64,000 nucleotides of DNA, taken from NCBI GenBank assembly GCA_017428035.1, contig JAFRRR010000058.1, forward strand, positions 1 through 64,000, read 5' to 3'. The notes beneath the pieces are model-generated. The model made no database searches and was not told the origin of the DNA. It saw only the letters and a program-made list of their open reading frames with translations. The translations under genes were made by a program, and so were the position numbers. This stretch comes from Bacteroidales bacterium (GTDB taxonomy: Bacteria; Bacteroidota; Bacteroidia; Bacteroidales; UBA932). Below, piece after piece: positions 60,020-64,000 of the stretch (position 1 is its first letter; each line of letters opens with the position of its first letter).

Positions 60020-61240
60020 ATGAAGAATCTTGTATCTGTATTTGCCGCTGCGGCAATCGCGCTGGTGGCGGCATCCTGCAATCCATCCGTCAATAACCCC
60101 TACAAAGCCCTGGAAATCCCCACCAAGGCGACCGAGTTCGTAGAGAAGGGGCACGATTTCTCTCTCGAATTCGTAGACCGCATCAATGACGTTGAAAAGA
60201 AGGATTTCATCGTCTCCCCGCTCAGCATGCAGTTTCTGCTGGGTATGATACTTAACGGGGCCCAGGGCGCCACTGCAGACGAAATCTGCGATGTGCTGGG
60301 CTATGGTGCCGGCGAGATAGAAGATGTGAACCAGTTCTGCCAGTCTATGCTGGCGCAGCTGCCCAAGCTGGACAAACAAACCACTTTGAGCATAGCCAAC
60401 GCCATCTTTGTGGACGAAGGCTGGCCGCTGCTGGACAGTTATAAATCCACTGTGGGCAAAGCATACAACGCCAAGCTCTCCAATCTGGACTTCTCCAAGG
60501 GTGCAGCAAGCGCCAAGGTCATAAACCGCTGGTGCTCCGACCAGACCCACGGTATGATAGACAAGGTTCTGGAGACAACCGACCCCGCTATGCTCTGCTA
60601 CCTGCTCAACGCGCTGTATTTCAAGAGCCAGTGGAAAGAGAAATTCAACAAGAGCAACACCGCCGACGAGACTTTCACCGACGAGGCAGGCAATAAAAGC
60701 ACCGTGAAGATGATGAAGCAGAACGAGAGTTTCAGCTACCAGCATAACGATGTCTTCAAGATTGTGCGTATGCCCTACGGCAACGGTGCATTCTCTATGA
60801 TTGCCCTGCTGCCCCAGGAAGGCAAAACGATAGCCGACGCTCTGGACGAAATCAAGGAGAGCGGCTGGCGGGAGACCCTGCTCAGTATGGTACACTGCGA
60901 CGTGGACCTTTGGCTGCCCCGCTTCGAGACCAAATATCACATAAACCTCAACGATATCCTCTCGGACATGGGCATGCCCACGTCCTTTACTAATAGCGCA
61001 GATTTCAAAGCTATGAGCGATTATGCGCTTAAACTAAGCTTCGTGCAGCAGGACGCAGTGATCAAGGTAGATGAAGAGGGCACCGAAGCCGCCGCAATAT
61101 CAATGGCCGGCATGATGAAAGATGCGGCTGCCGCACCCGGCGAGAGGGTTGTCTTCCACGCCGACCATCCTTTCCTCTACTTCATCACAGAAGCCAGCAC
61201 CGGCGCCATCCTCTTCGCCGGCCGCTACAGCAACAAGTAG
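60020..61240 (+). CDS. Serpin-family protease inhibitor lipoprotein
   Basis: 406 residues from ATG 60020 with lipobox VAASC. Serpin fold markers: FIVSPLSMQFLLGMILNGAQ, TLSIANAIFVDEGW, INRWCSDQTHGMIDKVL, NALYFKSQWKEKF and the C-terminal HADHPFLYFITEASTGAILF. The hinge KVDEEGTEAAAIS has small residues, as in inhibitory serpins. Counting from the hinge, P1 falls near Lys/Asp of GMMKDAAA, but this is uncertain. Gut bacterial serpins inhibit host elastase-like proteases; target here unknown. It probably faces outwards from the membrane. Confidence 0.93.
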   Translation: MKNLVSVFAAAAIALVAASCNPSVNNPYKALEIPTKATEFVEKGHDFSLEFVDRINDVEKKDFIVSPLSMQFLLGMILNGAQGATADEICDVLGYGAGEIEDVNQFCQSMLAQLPKLDKQTTLSIANAIFVDEGWPLLDSYKSTVGKAYNAKLSNLDFSKGAASAKVINRWCSDQTHGMIDKVLETTDPAMLCYLLNALYFKSQWKEKFNKSNTADETFTDEAGNKSTVKMMKQNESFSYQHNDVFKIVRMPYGNGAFSMIALLPQEGKTIADALDEIKESGWRETLLSMVHCDVDLWLPRFETKYHINLNDILSDMGMPTSFTNSADFKAMSDYALKLSFVQQDAVIKVDEEGTEAAAISMAGMMKDAAAAPGERVVFHADHPFLYFITEASTGAILFAGRYSNK

Positions 61241-61434
61241 GCGGCAGAAGGCCGAGCGATTAGGCGCAGAAAAAGCTTCGCGCAGGTTTGACAGGAATAC
61301 GCGAAACGGAAATATGGGCTTATTTTTCAGTTTCAGAGCCCCTTTTTAGCCTATCGGTGGGATATAACCGTCACGAAACGGAAATAATAAGCAATATTTC
61401 AGGCTTGCGTCAGACAACGAGTCCAAGCGGTCGC
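61241..61434. repeat. Short intergenic region with 13-bp direct repeats 72 bp apart
   Basis: CGAAACGGAAATA occurs at 61302-61314 and 61374-61386. AGCTTCGCG (61274-61282) also faces CGCGAAAC (61300-61307), giving a hairpin of the CTTCGC/GCGAA kind like the other repeats. No gene. It separates the convergent serpin and cysteine-repeat genes and may include their terminator. Confidence 0.5.
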
Positions 61435-63432
61435 TTATAACTCTTCCGATATCGTCCAGCCTTCGGGAATACCGCTGTCTCCTCTTGGCCAGTCGTTCAT
61501 TCCGGCCACTTTTACAAACGTTCCTGAAAGAGCGACGCCTTCAAGCCAACCATAAAGGCCGCTACTTTCGCGGATATCTGTGGCTAGGCATTTAACATAC
61601 TCTAGCTTGCTGCAACCACGAAACATATAAGAATAGCACTGCATCTCTAACCGTTCTGCGGGAAGAACAGGAGCTTTAGTTAGCGATGTACAACCACCGA
61701 ACATTTCAGCATAACAACTGTCAAACAATCTGGTTGCTGGCAATTCCGGTGCAGATTCCAGTGAAGTACAGCCACTGAACATAGCACTATAGCAATAGTT
61801 GGCACTCAACAACGACACAGCAGGCAGTGCTGGTGCTTTTGTAAGGCGGGTACACCCCTTAAACATACTCGCATAGCAGTGCCGTGCAACTATTGTTGCC
61901 GGGAGTTGTGGAGCCTGAGTTAAACCTGTACAATCCGTAAACATATTGCTATAGCAATAATCACACATCGTATGCGCCGGAAGTTCGGGGGCCGTGGTCA
62001 AACTGACACAATGATTGAACATTTCGTTATAGCATCCTTTTGCCAATGTGGTTGCAGGAAGATTTGGCGCATTTGTGAGGATAGTACAGCCATTAAACAT
62101 ACCAGAATAACAATAGTCTGCCAATGTTGCTGCGGGAAGAGAGGGGGCTGTTATCAGACTTGTACAATCCTGGAACATTCTGGCATAGCACGCCGAAGCC
62201 AATGGAATATCAGGAAAATCTGGTATCGTGCGCAAACCGCTACAACCCATAAACATCGAATCATAGCAGCGCGGCGCAAGTGTGGTTGCCGGGAGAGATG
62301 GCACACTGGTCAAACCAACGCAGTAACTGAACATGCCATCATAACATCTGTCAGACAGGGTAGTTGCCGGGAGAGATGGCACACTGGTCAAGCCTCCGCA
62401 ATAGGCAAACATAGAGTTATAACACGATTCTGCCAATGTAACCGCAGGAAGTTCCGGGGTCGTGACCAAGCCGATGCATCCCCTAAACATACCTTCATAA
62501 CACCGTGCCGACAATGTCGTTGCTGGAAGAATTGGGGCACTTGTCAACCTACCACAATCGCTAAACATATCTTTATAACACGCATATGCCAACGTGGTGG
62601 CCGGTAAATTTGGAGCATTAACCAGATTGGAACAACCACAGAACATACAGTCATAACAATAATCGGCCAAATTGGTCGCTGGTAGTTGGGGCGCTTCAAT
62701 TAAGCTGGAACAGCCAAAGAACATACAGTTATAGCACTTCTCCGCCAATGTCGTTGCCGGAAGACAAGGAGCAATGGTCAAGCCACTACAACCCATAAAC
62801 ATCTCACTATAGCAATATTCGGCCAAATTGGTTGCCGGAAGGTCGGGCACTTCAGTCAGCCCTGTACAGTTTTCAAACATCTGCATATAACAACATCTTT
62901 TTAGAGTTGTTGCAGATATAGAAGGCGCACTGGTAATAATACTACAACCTTGAAACAAATAGTAGAAGCAATTATCGTTCGGAATGGTCGTAACCTCATC
63001 CTCATAACTGATAAGAGCCATTACATCCCCGGAAACGGCTAAATGATCTCCTTTCGCAACGAATCTACTGAAACATGATTGGTCCTTGCTGAACCCATCC
63101 GGATTGCTTCCGCACAAGTACAATGGATGCTCGCGATTAAAGGAAAGTGCGGTATAATCCCATTCTACCCATGTCTTCCCATCATTTGAAAAGAAAAGCA
63201 CCGGAGTGTTATTGCCCCAGTTATTAAGTGACAAAGAAGCAGAACCTTCCGTGGTAAATGTAAGACATTTTCTTTCGTCCTTGGCCGGCCCGTCTTGAGG
63301 AGTTGGTTCTTCGGGGGTAGTCTGCGTCTGCTCTTCCTGAGGATCGGGATCATCGGGCAATGGCTTGGACACGCAGGCGGCAGAAACCGCCAGCAGTATG
63401 AGCAATCCGACAATCGACGGTATCGAGCGCAT
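61435..63432 (-). CDS. Lipoprotein with about 18 cysteine-rich 26-residue repeats (LRR/BspA-like)
   Basis: 665 residues; lipoprotein signal (GLLILLAVSAAC), a Pro/Glu/Thr/Gln linker, a beta domain of about 120 residues, then about 18 repeats of the type CYxxMFxGCxxLTxAPxLPATTLA from residue 160 to 610. The pattern resembles the BspA/DUF285 leucine-rich repeats of Bacteroidota surface proteins. Each repeat has two cysteines at fixed places (positions 1 and 9), which would stack as ladders. Function could be adhesion to host proteins; not shown. Only 5 bp separate it from the upstream MFS gene, so they may be cotranscribed. Confidence 0.85.
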   Translation of the reverse strand: MRSIPSIVGLLILLAVSAACVSKPLPDDPDPQEEQTQTTPEEPTPQDGPAKDERKCLTFTTEGSASLSLNNWGNNTPVLFFSNDGKTWVEWDYTALSFNREHPLYLCGSNPDGFSKDQSCFSRFVAKGDHLAVSGDVMALISYEDEVTTIPNDNCFYYLFQGCSIITSAPSISATTLKRCCYMQMFENCTGLTEVPDLPATNLAEYCYSEMFMGCSGLTIAPCLPATTLAEKCYNCMFFGCSSLIEAPQLPATNLADYCYDCMFCGCSNLVNAPNLPATTLAYACYKDMFSDCGRLTSAPILPATTLSARCYEGMFRGCIGLVTTPELPAVTLAESCYNSMFAYCGGLTSVPSLPATTLSDRCYDGMFSYCVGLTSVPSLPATTLAPRCYDSMFMGCSGLRTIPDFPDIPLASACYARMFQDCTSLITAPSLPAATLADYCYSGMFNGCTILTNAPNLPATTLAKGCYNEMFNHCVSLTTAPELPAHTMCDYCYSNMFTDCTGLTQAPQLPATIVARHCYASMFKGCTRLTKAPALPAVSLLSANYCYSAMFSGCTSLESAPELPATRLFDSCYAEMFGGCTSLTKAPVLPAERLEMQCYSYMFRGCSKLEYVKCLATDIRESSGLYGWLEGVALSGTFVKVAGMNDWPRGDSGIPEGWTISEEL

Positions 63433-63437
63433 ACGAA

Positions 63438-64000
63438 TTACTTAGCCGCTTGCTTCTTGGCCTTTTCGGGGTCCTTGAAGAGGATCATAAACAAGATGCC
63501 GACAACCAGCGCGTAGGCTGCGAAAATGTACCAGGCGGTGCTCCAGGAAGGAGTGGCCGCATTGTACACAAAGTGGTTCACCACCTTGCCGGCAGCCCAG
63601 GTGCCTATGCTGGCGCCCAGACCGTTGGTCATAAGCATAAACAGACCCTGCGCAGAGCTGCGGATGTCCTTGTCGGTGTTTTCATTGACAAACAGCGAGC
63701 CGCTGATGTTGAAAAAGTCGAAGGCCACGCCATAGACGATGCAACTCAGAACAAACATCCACACGCCGCTGCCGGGATTGCCCGCACCAAAGAAGCCGAA
63801 GCGGAACACCCAGGCAAACATAGCTATCAGCATCACCTTCTTGATGCCGAACCGTTTCATACAGAACGGAATGAGCAATATGCACAGCGTCTCGGAAATC
63901 TGGCTCAGCGAGATTAGCGCATTGGCATTGTTGGCGCCCCAGGCGTTGGCAAACAGAGGATTCTCCTTGAACGATGTGATGAAGGTGTTGGCATAGCCGT
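63438..64000 (-). CDS. MFS permease, NupG-like nucleoside transporter, 5' part cut off
   Basis: The reading frame is open to the right edge, so the start is missing; 187 codons are visible. Sequence such as LSQISETLCILLIPFCMKRF, GIKKVMLIAMFAWVFRFGFF, YGVAFDFFNISGSLFVNENT and SSAQGLFMLMTNGLGASIG match the nucleoside:H+ symporter (NHS) family. It would import nucleosides across the inner membrane. The C-terminus is basic (KDPEKAKKQAAK). Confidence 0.88.
   Translation of the reverse strand, partial: GYANTFITSFKENPLFANAWGANNANALISLSQISETLCILLIPFCMKRFGIKKVMLIAMFAWVFRFGFFGAGNPGSGVWMFVLSCIVYGVAFDFFNISGSLFVNENTDKDIRSSAQGLFMLMTNGLGASIGTWAAGKVVNHFVYNAATPSWSTAWYIFAAYALVVGILFMILFKDPEKAKKQAAK

Overview
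The window is about 64 kb of chromosome from a member of the Bacteroidota, most likely a gut-type Bacteroidales (Rikenellaceae/Alistipes-like is a guess, not shown). The evidence is the gene content (BACON-domain lipoproteins, a DUF3575 barrel, NamZ/DUF1343, DUF3108, a BCDGEA-ordered Rnf operon), many lipoprotein signal peptides, and several promoters of the Bacteroidota type TTG-N19/20-TAnnTTTG (galE, glyA, rpsO, gpx, the DUF3575 operon, the 57.4 kb lipoprotein). No rRNA, tRNA, CRISPR array, transposase or phage gene was seen.

Layout. 1-4.2 kb: partial HAD phosphatase, a duplicated-ABC ATPase and galE. 4.4-10.5 kb (minus): a cell-wall salvage group of GT2 glycosyltransferase, SpoIID/LytB protein, AmpG-like permease and NamZ exo-muramidase. 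10.6-20.6 kb (minus): an operon of DUF3575 barrel, OmpA/TPR lipoprotein and a 2606-residue protein of about 27 BACON domains. 20.8-26.0 kb (minus): two paralogous BACON lipoproteins with different C-terminal modules. 26-31.4 kb: metH-metF. 31.4-33.3 kb: beta-helix lipoprotein. 33.3-37.9 kb: SpoU methyltransferase, glyA, rpsO, pnp. 38-39.1 kb: periplasmic glutathione peroxidase plus OhrR-like regulator behind a palindromic operator candidate. 39.2-51.5 kb (minus): 14 tightly packed genes from two M23 proteins through MerR, Nif3, zinc-ribbon protein, dnaB, DUF3108 and rseC to rnfBCDGEA. 51.6-57.4 kb: alaS, a single-ORF LptF/G-Fmt fusion, thiN. 57.4-64 kb: a lipoprotein, a GC-rich structured gap, hicAB, a serpin, a cysteine-rich repeat lipoprotein and a partial nucleoside-permease-like MFS gene.

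The most unusual signal is a set of small palindromic and tandem repeats inserted in frame inside conserved genes between about 0.7 and 30 kb (ABC ATPase, spoIID, glycosyltransferase, metH), with copies of some families also in intergenic DNA. One family (core CTTCGCTCCGGGCC ... CCCTACGCGAA) is a terminator-like hairpin after galE and is also translated inside metH and the glycosyltransferase. A second family is translated in the same frame in two unrelated proteins. The inserts sit in inter-domain linkers or loops and leave catalytic motifs intact, which resembles the logic of Rickettsia palindromic elements. The housekeeping genes from 33 to 57 kb (glyA, pnp, rnf, dnaB, alaS) look free of them.

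Other points of note are the LptF/G-Fmt fusion, the higher-order (ABC)x4-(DE)x3 repeat architecture of the giant BACON protein, a long Pro/Ala/Lys-rich tail on RnfB, and strong Shine-Dalgarno sequences restricted to the rnf genes in a genome that otherwise seems to lack them.
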